Below are positions 17,973 to 27,722 of a stretch of 39,044 nucleotides of DNA, piece after piece. The notes under the pieces are model-generated. The model was not told the origin of the DNA. It made no database searches and worked only from the letters and a program-made list of their open reading frames with translations. The translations under genes were made by a program, and so were the position numbers. The stretch's first letter is position 1, and every line of letters starts with the position of its first letter. Origin of the DNA: Lachnospiraceae bacterium (lineage in GTDB: Bacteria; Bacillota; Clostridia; Lachnospirales; Lachnospiraceae); NCBI GenBank assembly GCA_021202235.1, contig JAJQDL010000084.1, positions 394 through 39,437 on the forward strand, given 5' to 3'.

Positions 17973-19493
17973 TCAGACCCCTTCCAGGCCGCAGTCCGCC
18001 AGGAATTGCACGAAGGCTGAGATCGGGATCTCCATCATCTGGTTGCCGCCGCCAAATTCCATCGCCAGAGGCTGCTCGTCCGTGAAGGACTCCCATGTCG
18101 GCAGTTCCTCGCCATTTGGATTCCCGGTCTTCATAAAATTGCACCAGTAACCGCACATCTTCTGCGACAGTTCGAAGTCTTCTCCACGATACGGGCGATC
18201 CATGCGAAACAGGGTTTCATTGATATAAGGATGCTCTGCCGAGTGATAGGCGCCGCCCTCTCCCTCCAACCCCGGAGGTACCTGGCTGAACCAATATTGA
18301 TAGGCCGGACGCCGTCCCAGCCGCTGCTGATTCACACAAAAAGCATAGGAACCTGCCAGCATATAGTTGCGGATGTAATGGCGGTTGTGCCGCACCAGTC
18401 CAGACACATCGCGGATATCTGCCAGTTCCATATAGGCATCTGCCTGATCCCCGTAAATGCTCAAAAGCGACTGACAGAACCCCGCATAATCCGGATTTGG
18501 GTTCAGGTCATACGCCCAGTCCTCATCGGCACAGCTTCCTATTATATATGGAATATCATGGTGGTGCCCTCCCCGGATCGCATCCACGGGAGACTCCGGA
18601 TGCAGATAACCGTCTACCAACGGTGCAAAAGTCACCATCGCGCCCATGACAGATTTAAAGTACTGATCAAAAATCTCCAGCAGACGATCCGGTGAGAGCT
18701 CTCTCGCTTCCGCAATGGAGGATACTCCGGCAAATTTCAGAAGAGCCTCTCCGTCCCGTTCTCCCTCCTCCAATGTCTTCCTCATGCCGCCGTGGAGATA
18801 ACTGAGACCGCTGCCGCTCTGCAAAATAGCCCCACGAATCATTCCCTTCGTTAAGGGAGTCGTTATCATACTTCTCACACAGTCCGCACCGGCAGACTGA
18901 CCGAAGAGCGTAATATGGTCCGGATCTCCGCCAAAAGCGGCGATATTCCGAACCACCCACTGAATCGCCGCCACCTGATCCAATGTGCCGTAAGATCCGG
19001 AGACATGGTGCGGGGATTCTTTGGACAGCTCCGGATGCGCGAAATAGCCGAACAGATTGACCCGGTAATTGATGCTGACATAGACAATCCCCCGTCTGGC
19101 GAAAGCCTCCCCGTCATAGGTCTGCTTATGCGCATATCCCTGGCGCATCCCGCCGCCGAAAATATAGATTGCTACCGGCAGCTTCTCTCCGGCAGCTTCC
19201 GCCGGCGTCCATATATTCAAATACAGGCAGTCCTCGCTCATCGGCCAGTCGATCGGGTCGGATTCCTTCTGATAGAATGTGCCTTTCCGGCTCCGGGGCT
19301 GATAGGGAATCGCTGCAAAGCGGTACGCCGGACGCACTCCTTCCCAGGGTTCCACCGGCTGCGGCTCCCGCCAGCGGTTCTCTCCCGTAGGCGGCGCTGC
19401 ATAGGGTATTCCACGAAAAACGCTGATTCTCTGCATTCCGGCAGGCATTCCCTCCACAAAACCGCTTTCTGTCTTCGCCAGTAACATTGCCAT
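17973..19493 (-). CDS. Type-B carboxylesterase (PnbA-like)
   Basis: Probable start MAMLLAKTESGFVEGMP at 19493; ITLFGQSAGADC, EDCLYLNIWTP, YHSAEHPYINETLFRMDRPYRGEDFELS. Confidence 0.92.
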   Translation of the reverse strand: MAMLLAKTESGFVEGMPAGMQRISVFRGIPYAAPPTGENRWREPQPVEPWEGVRPAYRFAAIPYQPRSRKGTFYQKESDPIDWPMSEDCLYLNIWTPAEAAGEKLPVAIYIFGGGMRQGYAHKQTYDGEAFARRGIVYVSINYRVNLFGYFAHPELSKESPHHVSGSYGTLDQVAAIQWVVRNIAAFGGDPDHITLFGQSAGADCVRSMITTPLTKGMIRGAILQSGSGLSYLHGGMRKTLEEGERDGEALLKFAGVSSIAEARELSPDRLLEIFDQYFKSVMGAMVTFAPLVDGYLHPESPVDAIRGGHHHDIPYIIGSCADEDWAYDLNPNPDYAGFCQSLLSIYGDQADAYMELADIRDVSGLVRHNRHYIRNYMLAGSYAFCVNQQRLGRRPAYQYWFSQVPPGLEGEGGAYHSAEHPYINETLFRMDRPYRGEDFELSQKMCGYWCNFMKTGNPNGEELPTWESFTDEQPLAMEFGGGNQMMEIPISAFVQFLADCGLEGV

Positions 19494-19549
19494 AAACGCT
19501 GTTCCCCCTCTCGATAAACTCAGAAACATCTCTCTTTTAGTTAATAAGA

Positions 19550-19568
19550 CAGCAAATATCATGCCAAA
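19550..19568 (-). promoter_or_regulatory. Sigma-54 (-24/-12) promoter A, for esterase 17973..19493
   Basis: Minus strand TTGGCATGATATTTGCTG: GG (19565-19564) - N10 - GC (19553-19552). Confidence 0.82.
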
Positions 19569-19607
19569 AAAATCACAGCAGATTTTTCGGTTTTTGTCCG
19601 TTTTTCG

Positions 19608-19650
19608 TTACTCTGATCGAGTAAAAGGCCGTTTTTTCGCCTCTTACTCG
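19608..19650. repeat. Nested inverted repeats upstream of promoter A
   Basis: TTACTC-TGATC-GAGTAA (19608-19624) and CGAGTAAAAGGC (19618-19629) / GCCTCTTACTCG (19639-19650), 11 of 12 pairs. Confidence 0.7.
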
Positions 19651-19708
19651 CCTGCGCGGGGCGCATATAACGTAAACCATTAAAAACCCTGTGCGCCCTT
19701 ACGTATTC

Positions 19709-19746
19709 AAAAAAGGTTTCATCTGTACGTAGATGAAACCTTTTTT
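19709..19746. terminator. Terminator of the sigma-54 activator gene (strong 16-bp palindrome)
   Basis: AAAAAAGGTTTCATCT GTACGT AGATGAAACCTTTTTT, perfect. Confidence 0.75.
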
Positions 19747-19820
19747 TCACATGAAACCCTTTCGTGCTTATTTCCCCGGAGGCAGCCAGTTTTCCTGCTC
19801 CCCGGCCTTGCTGTCCAGCC

Positions 19821-21839
19821 TTAAAATTTCTCCCCGATCTCGTATTTTTTCATTTTCCGCCACAGCGTCGATTTACTGATCCCCAGCTTCTCCGCAGCCG
19901 CCTTCCGATTGCCCTGGGAGCGATTCAGTGCCGCCAGGATTCTCTTTTTTTCATCATTCTCCTCCGGCGCTGCATCCTCAGTCTGACTGTCTTCCTGACT
20001 CTTTTCACGCTCCGCTTCACCCGCTTCCTGCAGCTTCTCCGCCTCCGGCTGTGTTTCTTCGGGTAACAGCATAAAACTCTGCGCTAACTGCTTCGCTACG
20101 AAGTCTCCTTCCAGAATGCTGCTGTTGGCCACTACAACCAGCTTCTCACAGAAATTACGAAGCTGACGAATATTGCCCGGCCAGCTGTAAGAGCAAAGCA
20201 CAGCCTCTGCTTCCGGAGACAGGGAGACCAGCTTACGATATTTTTTCCCATGGCTCTTAAAAAAGTAATTCGCCAGAAGGATCACATCCCTCCCCCGCTC
20301 TCTAAGCGGCGGCAGGTTCAGCGTCAGGACATTCAGCCGATAATAAAGATCCTCGCGGAATTTCCCCTCCTCCACAGCCTGTCTCAGATTCCGGTTGCTG
20401 GCCGCAATGACCCGGACATCAATGGGAATCATCTTGTCATCTCCCACCTTGTGAATGACCCGCTCCTCCAGCACACGGAGAAGCTGTACCTGTTCCCCCA
20501 GGTCCATCTCCGAGATCTCATCCAGGAAGATCGTTCCTCCGTCCGCAATCTCAAACAGCCCCTTCTTTCCCCGGCGCGAAGCGCCGGTGAAGGCACCATC
20601 CGCATAACCGAAGAGCTCACTTTCCAGGAGGTTCTGCGGGATGGCGCCGCAGTTGATTGCCACAAAGGGCTTTCCGCTGCGCAGACTGGCATTGTGAATG
20701 CTCTGCGCGAAGAGCTCCTTGCCGATTCCCGTCTCCCCGAGGATCAATACATTGGAATGATACTTGGCAAACTGCGCGGCAAACCGTTTCGCTTCCTGGA
20801 TGCCCTGCGATTCTCCCACGATGGAATCGAAGGTATACTTGGCCACATGTCCCTTCGAGTAGAGCTCCTTGCGAACAACTTCCGACATCTGCTCGATTCG
20901 CTGCAGCTCTGTAAACTGTACGATCGCTCCGCCGTTTCCGTTGCGGCTCTGAACGGCACTGACATTGACCGTGGCAGAAAAGTCTTCAATCTGGACGATC
21001 GTCCCGAAAATATTGCGGCCGGTTTCCAGTACGTTCCGGATATCCGTCTCAGCGATCTGAGGAATCACATTCCAGATATATTCTCCCACCATGATCCGGC
21101 GCTCCCGGTTCAGTCTCAGTTCTGCTCTCTGATTCAGCAGAGTAATCTTCCCATCCCCATCCAGCAGAAGAATCGCCTCAAAAGCATTGTCCATCATCGT
21201 GCGGAGGTTCTGCACACTGGTCTTCATCTCCGCCGTAGAAGCCGCCACGACCGCCGCCGTACGCAGGCCATCGATGATGGCATCTTCCGCCATCTCATGG
21301 AAATCACAGAAGGCCGACAGACCGACCATCTCGGCGATGGGCTTGATGCTCCGTCCGCAGGCCACACAGTCGTACCCTTCCTCCCGGATATTCCGCAGGA
21401 ACGGCTCCATCCGCGTCAGGCTGTCCTGGGGGATCACCACATTATGAACCTCCATTTCGAACACCTGACTGTAAATTCTTTCATTAATAAAAAGCGGCTG
21501 ATGCGTCAGCAGGCACACCTTGCGGGAAGGATCCCCCTCCCCGCGCTCCCGGTAGTATTTTCGGATGTTCCAGAGAATGGACATCGTCTCCTTTCCCGAA
21601 AAATAATTGGGAACGATGGGAATCGTACAACGAATATCCCGCAGGAAAGCCCGAATTCTCCCCCGGCTGAGGATCGCTTCTACATTGGACTCGTAGGCAT
21701 CCGTCACAAGCTTCTGGCAGTGCGCAGCCTCATCGTTCGATGCGAGGTATGGAAGCAGATCTACCTGCAGCTGTTCTGCGATCCGGATCGCCGTATCCAG
21801 TTCCTGCTGTTCCATAGTGCAATACATCACTCTGGCCAT
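19821..21839 (-). CDS. Sigma-54-dependent activator: PrpR-N-like sensor, PAS, AAA+ and Fis-type HTH
   Basis: GETGIGKE Walker A, DGAFTGASRRG (GAFTGA), GGTIFLDEISEM Walker B, C-terminal RKAAAEKLGISKSTLWRKMKKYEI. Confidence 0.95.
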   Translation of the reverse strand: MARVMYCTMEQQELDTAIRIAEQLQVDLLPYLASNDEAAHCQKLVTDAYESNVEAILSRGRIRAFLRDIRCTIPIVPNYFSGKETMSILWNIRKYYRERGEGDPSRKVCLLTHQPLFINERIYSQVFEMEVHNVVIPQDSLTRMEPFLRNIREEGYDCVACGRSIKPIAEMVGLSAFCDFHEMAEDAIIDGLRTAAVVAASTAEMKTSVQNLRTMMDNAFEAILLLDGDGKITLLNQRAELRLNRERRIMVGEYIWNVIPQIAETDIRNVLETGRNIFGTIVQIEDFSATVNVSAVQSRNGNGGAIVQFTELQRIEQMSEVVRKELYSKGHVAKYTFDSIVGESQGIQEAKRFAAQFAKYHSNVLILGETGIGKELFAQSIHNASLRSGKPFVAINCGAIPQNLLESELFGYADGAFTGASRRGKKGLFEIADGGTIFLDEISEMDLGEQVQLLRVLEERVIHKVGDDKMIPIDVRVIAASNRNLRQAVEEGKFREDLYYRLNVLTLNLPPLRERGRDVILLANYFFKSHGKKYRKLVSLSPEAEAVLCSYSWPGNIRQLRNFCEKLVVVANSSILEGDFVAKQLAQSFMLLPEETQPEAEKLQEAGEAEREKSQEDSQTEDAAPEENDEKKRILAALNRSQGNRKAAAEKLGISKSTLWRKMKKYEIGEKF

Positions 21840-21960
21840 CCGCCTTCACCCTCCATCCACGTATCAAAACGGCAAAATACCTTTTATCCCTTGTATCATA
21901 CTATAACAGATTTTCAGGAATAGTTCCAGTACGGCACAGACGAGAGGCGCACCTGAAAAA

Positions 21961-21984
21961 CGGGCACGGCGTTCGCCGTGCCCG
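21961..21984 (-). terminator. Rho-independent terminator of ABC operon
   Basis: CGGGCACGGCG TT CGCCGTGCCCG followed on minus strand by TTTTT. Confidence 0.85.
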
Positions 21985-22020
21985 AATCTCACTGATTACA
22001 GAGATTTCTCCGTTTTCTTC

Positions 22021-23664
22021 TTACTGATTGCTCAGCCAGATTTTCTCGCAGGAATATCCGTACGCGACATCCTGACGATTCAGTCCCTGCACGTAGTCCT
22101 GCACAAAATAGTTGGTATCAACCGCCCAGCTGGCGAACATCAGAGCCTCATCATAGCTCAGCAGACGAGAGCACTTCTGCAGAAGTTCCTTCTTCTCATC
22201 CAGCGTAGAAGCCGACATTGCAGCTGCCAATGTCTCCTCGTATTCATCAGAGTAATTGATAATCTTTCCAGATGAACTTTCTCTTGAGTAGACACGTTTC
22301 ATCGTAGAGGCAATATCCAGATAGCCCGGTGTCAGGCCCAGCAGAATGCCAGGAATCGTTCCCGACTCACGGATGTCATTGAGGGTCGTCACAACCTCCA
22401 CCTCAGCGGTAATGCCAATTTCCTGCAGACAAGCCTGAATAGCCGTAGCATCGTTGGTCATACTAGATGTCGTATATATTGTCGTTTCAAATCCGTCGGG
22501 GTAACCAGCCTCCGCCAGCATCTCCATCGCCTTATCGGGATCATATTCGGTGTATTCCAGATCCTCGTCATAGTGATATGAACCGGAAATACCAATTTGG
22601 TTGGTACGGTAAGCGATAGCACCCTGTGAAGCGTTGCCCACGCCTTCCCAGTCAATACCGTAGAGGAACACCGCCTGACGAACCGCTACATCATAGAAAG
22701 GATCATCTTCGATAGTGCTAACAGGATAGCAAAGACCCAATGACACATCCGCCGGATATCCCTTTGAGGTATCCTCATAACCGGCCTCGGTAAGGGTTTC
22801 GATCTGGTTTGCATTGGTGCTCATCAGGAAATCTACTTCTTTATTCAGGAAGGAAGAAGTAGAAGTCGTCGTATCCGTGATGCAATAAATCTCCATGCCG
22901 TCCAGATACGGCGTTCCCTGCCAATAGTCATCATTTCTTACGAAGGTCAGCTTTGTATCCTGCACATACTCCTCAAGGATATACGGGCCGGTTCCGACCA
23001 TGTTGATCTGGCACCACTCCTCACCGTTCTCTTCATAAGCCTGTTTGGAGTGCATATACATCTTGCCGATCAGGGTCTCCCACTCCAGAGAGTAGGTCTC
23101 GAACTGGATAGTGACCGTATAATCATCTACGATCTCATATCCGGTAGGACTTCCCAGGGAAGCAGAACGCCCAGCCTCCAATGCCGTGTCGATAGTCCAG
23201 GCCAGGACCTCCGCATTCAGCTCAGAACCATCCGTGAAATAAATCCCCTCGCGCAGCTTCACGGTCAGCGTCAGATTCTCATCATCACGGGTCATGGACT
23301 CAGCCAACAGGTAATCATAGGTACCATCCTTGTAGATACGCAGCAGGGGCTCCACTGCGGGCGTGATGAACAGATCCGCGTTAGTGGAGGAAGCGGTTAC
23401 GGTAAAGAAGGACATGGGAACCACATTCTCCGCCGTCCGGTAAATACCGCCTGTCGTCACCTCTCCGGTCTCCTCACTCGCTGTTTCATCCGTCCCGGTT
23501 TCCTCACTTCCGGTTTCGGCACTCTCCGTGCCATCCGCCGTCGTCTCCGCCGCGGTAGTCTCTGCCGCCGTCGTCCCCGAATCAGAGGAGCTGCCGCAGG
23601 CCGCCAGAGATGCCGCCATGGCGAGCGCCAGCATCAGAGCAACCAGTTTCTTCATTCGCTTCAT
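22021..23664 (-). CDS. ABC transporter substrate-binding lipoprotein, family 5 (peptide/nickel type)
   Basis: Signal MKRMKKLVALMLALAMAASLAACGSS (lipobox), T/E-rich linker, LTVKLREGIYFTDGSELNAEVLAWTID. Confidence 0.92.
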   Translation of the reverse strand: MKRMKKLVALMLALAMAASLAACGSSSDSGTTAAETTAAETTADGTESAETGSEETGTDETASEETGEVTTGGIYRTAENVVPMSFFTVTASSTNADLFITPAVEPLLRIYKDGTYDYLLAESMTRDDENLTLTVKLREGIYFTDGSELNAEVLAWTIDTALEAGRSASLGSPTGYEIVDDYTVTIQFETYSLEWETLIGKMYMHSKQAYEENGEEWCQINMVGTGPYILEEYVQDTKLTFVRNDDYWQGTPYLDGMEIYCITDTTTSTSSFLNKEVDFLMSTNANQIETLTEAGYEDTSKGYPADVSLGLCYPVSTIEDDPFYDVAVRQAVFLYGIDWEGVGNASQGAIAYRTNQIGISGSYHYDEDLEYTEYDPDKAMEMLAEAGYPDGFETTIYTTSSMTNDATAIQACLQEIGITAEVEVVTTLNDIRESGTIPGILLGLTPGYLDIASTMKRVYSRESSSGKIINYSDEYEETLAAAMSASTLDEKKELLQKCSRLLSYDEALMFASWAVDTNYFVQDYVQGLNRQDVAYGYSCEKIWLSNQ

Positions 23665-25712
23665 ACTTCTTGAACCTCACTTTCCTTTTTTTGATATAAG
23701 AAACACGCGACCTGATGCGTTGCGCCAACCTGCATCAGCTGCGGAATCTCCTGTTTACACCGCTCGCCCGCATAGGAGCAGCGGTCGCTGAAGGGACAGC
23801 CCTTCGGCCGGTTTAAGATACTGGGCACCTCGCCCTGAAGATGGATTCGCTCCTTTACTCCGTCCACCGCCGAATCAATGGTCGGAACCGCTGAGAGCAG
23901 CGCCTGCGTATACGGATGCAGAGGATTCTCATACAGACTGTCACAGTCCGCCAGCTCGACGACCCGCCCCAGATACATCACCAGAATCTTGTCACTGATG
24001 TGCTTCACCACCGCCAGATCATGCGCGATGAAAAGATAGGTGATGCCCAGCTTGCTCTGCAGTTCCTCCAGCAAATTGATAATCTGCGCCTGAATCGACA
24101 CATCCAGCGCCGAGATCGGCTCATCGCAGATAATCATGGACGGATTGGAGGACAGCGCCCGGGCGATACCGAGTCTCTGTCTCTGTCCGCCGGAGAATTC
24201 ATGAGCGACACGATCCTTCAGATTCGGATTGAGTCCCACCAACTCGAAAAGCTCATCCACCCGACGGTCATATTCCTCCTGCGTCTTTGTCAGCTTATGA
24301 ATCCGCAGAGACTCTCCCACGATTGAACCGGCGCTTTGCCTCGGATCCAGAGACGAGAAGGGATCCTGAAAGATCATCTGCATCTTCGGACGGAAGGGAC
24401 GCAGGTCCTTTTCCTTCAGATTCGCAATGTCTTCTCCCTCAAAGCGGATGCTTCCATCATCCGGGTGATACACCCGCATGATGCATCGAGCCAGCGTCGT
24501 CTTACCGCAGCCGCTCTCTCCGACGATGCCAAGGGTCTCTCCCTTATTCACCTGGAAGCAGATCTCTTCAATGGCCTTGACGTCTGCCACCTTTCTTCGC
24601 ATGATTCCCTTGTAGACCGGGAAATATTTCCGCACGTTGCGGACATCCAGGAAAACCTCCGGGGAAATGTGCTTCTCCGGCGCGGCGGGAAGCTCTCTTC
24701 CTTCCACTTCCTCCACCTTCGCCTGCATCTCCTCGCGTGTCAGGCAGCAGCGGATCCGATGCTCCGGCTCCACCTCCACGACCGGAGTGTCCTCGATCTC
24801 ACGGCATTTGTCCATACGATAAGGACACCGGTTATAGAAGGGACAGTAATCCGGCCGTTCCGCAGGACTGGGCGGCAGCCCGTCGATCGGCACCAGGATC
24901 CTTCCCTTGGGATCGCTGAGCCGTGGGATGGCCCGCAGCAATCCACGGGTATACGGATGTTCTGGGTGGGAGAAGAGGTCTTTCGCACTGGCTGTCTCCA
25001 TCAGCATCCCCGCATACATGACATAGATACGCTGTGCATACTGCGCCACGATGCCCAGGTTATGCGTAACGATGATGATGGACGTCCCCTTCTTCTCCGA
25101 GATCTCCTTCAGCAGCTCCAGCAGCTGCGCCTGCGTCGTCACGTCCAGAGCGGTCGTTGCCTCATCGGCAATGAGAATATCGGGCTCGGCCGCTAATGCC
25201 ATGGCGATCATGATCCTCTGGCGCATTCCTCCGGAGAACTGCTGCGCATAATAGTTATAGCGGCTCTCCGCATCCGGGATATTCACCAGCTTCAGCATCT
25301 CGATGGCCTTCTCCTTCGCGGCCTCCTTGCCGAGCCCCAGATGCAGCATGATCGTCTCCTGAATCTGATATCCCACGGTCAGCACCGGGTTCAAAGAGGT
25401 CATCGGCTCCTGAAAGATCATGCCGATGGTGCCTCCGCGGATGGAGCACATCTGCTCTCCGTTCTGCGGATACTTGAGGATATTGTCCTTCGATTCCTTC
25501 AGATATACCTCCCCGCCGGCCACCCTGCCGGGAGAGGCGATGAGCTGAAGGATACTCATCATCGTCACCGATTTGCCGCTGCCGGACTCTCCCACCACGC
25601 CGATGATCTCACCGGGCTTCAGATAGAAGGAGACATCCTTAACCGTCGTGACTGTCTTTCCCTCCACGACAAACTCTGTATTCAGATTTTTAACTTCCAG
25701 TATTTTTTCCAT
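23661..25712 (-). CDS. Fused double ABC ATPase of Dpp/Opp type (DppD-DppF in one polypeptide)
   Basis: Two Walker A (GESGSGKS, GESGCGKT) and two signature motifs (QFSGGMRQR, EFSGGQRQR); two C-terminal oligopeptide cysteine regions. Confidence 0.95.
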   Translation of the reverse strand: MEKILEVKNLNTEFVVEGKTVTTVKDVSFYLKPGEIIGVVGESGSGKSVTMMSILQLIASPGRVAGGEVYLKESKDNILKYPQNGEQMCSIRGGTIGMIFQEPMTSLNPVLTVGYQIQETIMLHLGLGKEAAKEKAIEMLKLVNIPDAESRYNYYAQQFSGGMRQRIMIAMALAAEPDILIADEATTALDVTTQAQLLELLKEISEKKGTSIIIVTHNLGIVAQYAQRIYVMYAGMLMETASAKDLFSHPEHPYTRGLLRAIPRLSDPKGRILVPIDGLPPSPAERPDYCPFYNRCPYRMDKCREIEDTPVVEVEPEHRIRCCLTREEMQAKVEEVEGRELPAAPEKHISPEVFLDVRNVRKYFPVYKGIMRRKVADVKAIEEICFQVNKGETLGIVGESGCGKTTLARCIMRVYHPDDGSIRFEGEDIANLKEKDLRPFRPKMQMIFQDPFSSLDPRQSAGSIVGESLRIHKLTKTQEEYDRRVDELFELVGLNPNLKDRVAHEFSGGQRQRLGIARALSSNPSMIICDEPISALDVSIQAQIINLLEELQSKLGITYLFIAHDLAVVKHISDKILVMYLGRVVELADCDSLYENPLHPYTQALLSAVPTIDSAVDGVKERIHLQGEVPSILNRPKGCPFSDRCSYAGERCKQEIPQLMQVGATHQVACFLYQKKESEVQEV

Positions 25713-25729
25713 GGCGTCTCTCCTCCTCT

Positions 25730-26614
25730 CTACGACTCACCGCGAAGCCGGGGATCCAGAGCATCCCGGATTCCGTCTCCGAACAGATTCAGACAGATTA
25801 CCAGGATGGCAATGCAGGCGCCCGGCGCTATGGCGAACACGGGATTGGTCAGAAGATAGGCCTTTCCGTCGCTGACCATGGATCCCCAGGAAGCGGTCGG
25901 CACGCTGATGCCAATACCCAGGAAGCTTAAACCTGCTTCCACCAGAATCGTCTGTCCCACCTGCTGTGTCATCATAACGATGATCGGGGACAAGCAGTTG
26001 GGAAGAATATGAGTATACATCAGACGGAAATTCCCGCTCCCCTGCAGCCGTCCCGCCATGACATAGTCGGCGCCTTTGGTCTTGAGAGCTTCCGCCCGCA
26101 TCATTCTCACATATCCCGGAATCGTCGAAACGCCGAGGATGATGGCCAGGTTCCTCAGGCCGCCGCCGAACACGGCGATCAGCGCCATCGCCAGCACCGT
26201 ACTGGGAATCGACATAACCGCCTCGCAGACACGCATGATCACCGCATCCACGGCGCCGCCAAAGTAGGCCGCCAGTAATCCGAAGAAGGTTCCAATGATA
26301 CAGGCGATAGCCACGGCCAGAACACCGACCATCAGAGAGACCCGCGCGCCGTAGATGATCCGGCTCAGCACATCCCGCCCGAAGTTGTCTGTCCCCAGCC
26401 AGTGCTCCCAGCTGGGATCATTGAGCGTATCCCGCAGGGATACGGCGTTGGGATCATAGGGTGCAAGAACCGGAGCCAGGATTGCCACCAGAATAAAGAA
26501 CAGAACGCCCACTGCGCCTATGATAACGACCTTTCTTTTAAACAGTGCCCGGAGGAATTTCCTCCGATTTTCCGCCTTACGATTGACTGTTTTTTTCTCA
26601 CCCACGCTCGTCAC
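25730..26614 (-). CDS. Dpp/Opp-type ABC permease (DppC-like)
   Basis: LGTDNFGRDVLSRIIYGARVSLMVG; EAGLSFLGIGISVPTASWGSM. Confidence 0.95.
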   Translation of the reverse strand: MTSVGEKKTVNRKAENRRKFLRALFKRKVVIIGAVGVLFFILVAILAPVLAPYDPNAVSLRDTLNDPSWEHWLGTDNFGRDVLSRIIYGARVSLMVGVLAVAIACIIGTFFGLLAAYFGGAVDAVIMRVCEAVMSIPSTVLAMALIAVFGGGLRNLAIILGVSTIPGYVRMMRAEALKTKGADYVMAGRLQGSGNFRLMYTHILPNCLSPIIVMMTQQVGQTILVEAGLSFLGIGISVPTASWGSMVSDGKAYLLTNPVFAIAPGACIAILVICLNLFGDGIRDALDPRLRGES

Positions 26615-26617
26615 CCC

Positions 26618-27571
26618 CTATTCCGACTCGACCAGGCTGATTCTGGGGTCTACGACCATATACATGATATCCGTGACGATGTAAGCCACACAGGAGACAA
26701 GGGCGGTCAGGAGAACACAGGCCTGAATCAGCTGGATGTCCTTCCCGGAGACCGCTTTAACAAACAGGGAACCCATGCCGGGAATGTTGAAGACCTCCTC
26801 CACGAACATGGAGCCGCCAATCATAAATGCCAGCCGGTTGCCCAGCATCGTGATGATGGGAATCAGACCGTTCTTCATAACATGCACCGAAATGACCTTA
26901 TTCTCATGCAGTCCCTTGGAACGGGCGGTTCTCACATAATCCTGCCGGATCACCTCCAGCATACTGGAACGGGTCTGGCGGGTAATCCCGGCGATACTTC
27001 CCAGAGACAGACAGGTCAGCGGCATGATGAGCTGCCGGATATGCGTTCCGAGGTCCACCCATGGCCAGGTAAATCCGCTGGACGGCAGCAGACCGGTCCT
27101 CAGCGCCAGTGCATACATCAGGCAGATGCCGATCCAGAACTGCGGCAGACAGGCGCAGATATTGGCGATCAGCGTCACCACCGTATCCGCCGCCTTTCCC
27201 CGCTTCACGGCGGTCAGGATTCCGAACAGAATGCCGATCGGGAAGCTAACCAGCGTCGACAGAATCGCCAGATACAGAGTCACCGGCACCCGCTCCATCA
27301 GGACCGACACCACGCTGGTATGATACTGCGTGGAGGAGCCGAAATCTCCATGAAGCACACCGATCAGCCAGTCCACATATCGCTCAGCCACCGGCTTGTC
27401 CAGTCCGAGCTTCAGATACTGCACCTCATATTCCTCCGGAGTGATATCATCGCCCAGCATTGCGTAGACCGGATCACCCGGGATCATGGAAACAAGGAAA
27501 AAAACCAGCGTCGAGACAAGAAACATAACCAGTACCGTCTGTCCCAGACGCTTTAACAGGTACTTTCCCAT
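26618..27571 (-). CDS. Dpp/Opp-type ABC permease (DppB-like)
   Basis: Start MGKYLLKRLGQTVLVMFLVSTLVFFLV at 27571; TRQTRSSMLEVIRQDYVRTARSKGLHENKVI. Confidence 0.95.
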   Translation of the reverse strand: MGKYLLKRLGQTVLVMFLVSTLVFFLVSMIPGDPVYAMLGDDITPEEYEVQYLKLGLDKPVAERYVDWLIGVLHGDFGSSTQYHTSVVSVLMERVPVTLYLAILSTLVSFPIGILFGILTAVKRGKAADTVVTLIANICACLPQFWIGICLMYALALRTGLLPSSGFTWPWVDLGTHIRQLIMPLTCLSLGSIAGITRQTRSSMLEVIRQDYVRTARSKGLHENKVISVHVMKNGLIPIITMLGNRLAFMIGGSMFVEEVFNIPGMGSLFVKAVSGKDIQLIQACVLLTALVSCVAYIVTDIMYMVVDPRISLVESE

Positions 27572-27608
27572 AGCAGCAACCTCCTCCTCTTTAGATACTC
27601 TTATAAAG

Positions 27609-27626
27609 AGCAAATCTCATGCCAAT
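27609..27626 (-). promoter_or_regulatory. Sigma-54 (-24/-12) promoter B, for ABC operon
   Basis: Minus strand TTGGCATGAGATTTGCTC: GG (27623-27622) - N10 - GC (27611-27610). Confidence 0.85.
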
Positions 27627-27689
27627 TTATATTTTCGGATTTTATATGACAATATGCCGGATTTATATGTTCCACCGGGTCTCGATAGC

Positions 27690-27722
27690 GAAACTATGGT
27701 TTCACTCTGAAATAATGGTTTC
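27690..27722. repeat. Two 14-bp dyads GAAAY-N4-GTTTC spaced 19 bp; candidate activator binding sites
   Basis: GAAACTATGGTTTC (27690-27703) and GAAATAATGGTTTC (27709-27722), 67-113 bp upstream of promoter B. Confidence 0.6.

Noticed and set aside
19709-19746. 16-bp palindrome as the principal activator binding site
   Set aside because: A-tract/T-tract flanks and position just after the activator stop make a terminator the simpler explanation; the shared GGTTTCAT word with promoter B is kept only as a weak hint.
20250-21923. 557-aa plus-strand ORF opposite the sigma-54 activator
   Set aside because: Antisense to a strongly supported AAA+ regulator; composition is typical of reverse-strand open frames in GC-rich genes (many H/R/Q), no recognisable motif.
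24336-25196. 286-aa plus-strand ORF opposite fused ABC ATPase
   Set aside because: Antisense to a canonical ABC protein; no family features.
26402-27556. 384-aa plus-strand ORF opposite the DppB/DppC permeases
   Set aside because: Shadow ORF, no recognisable motif.
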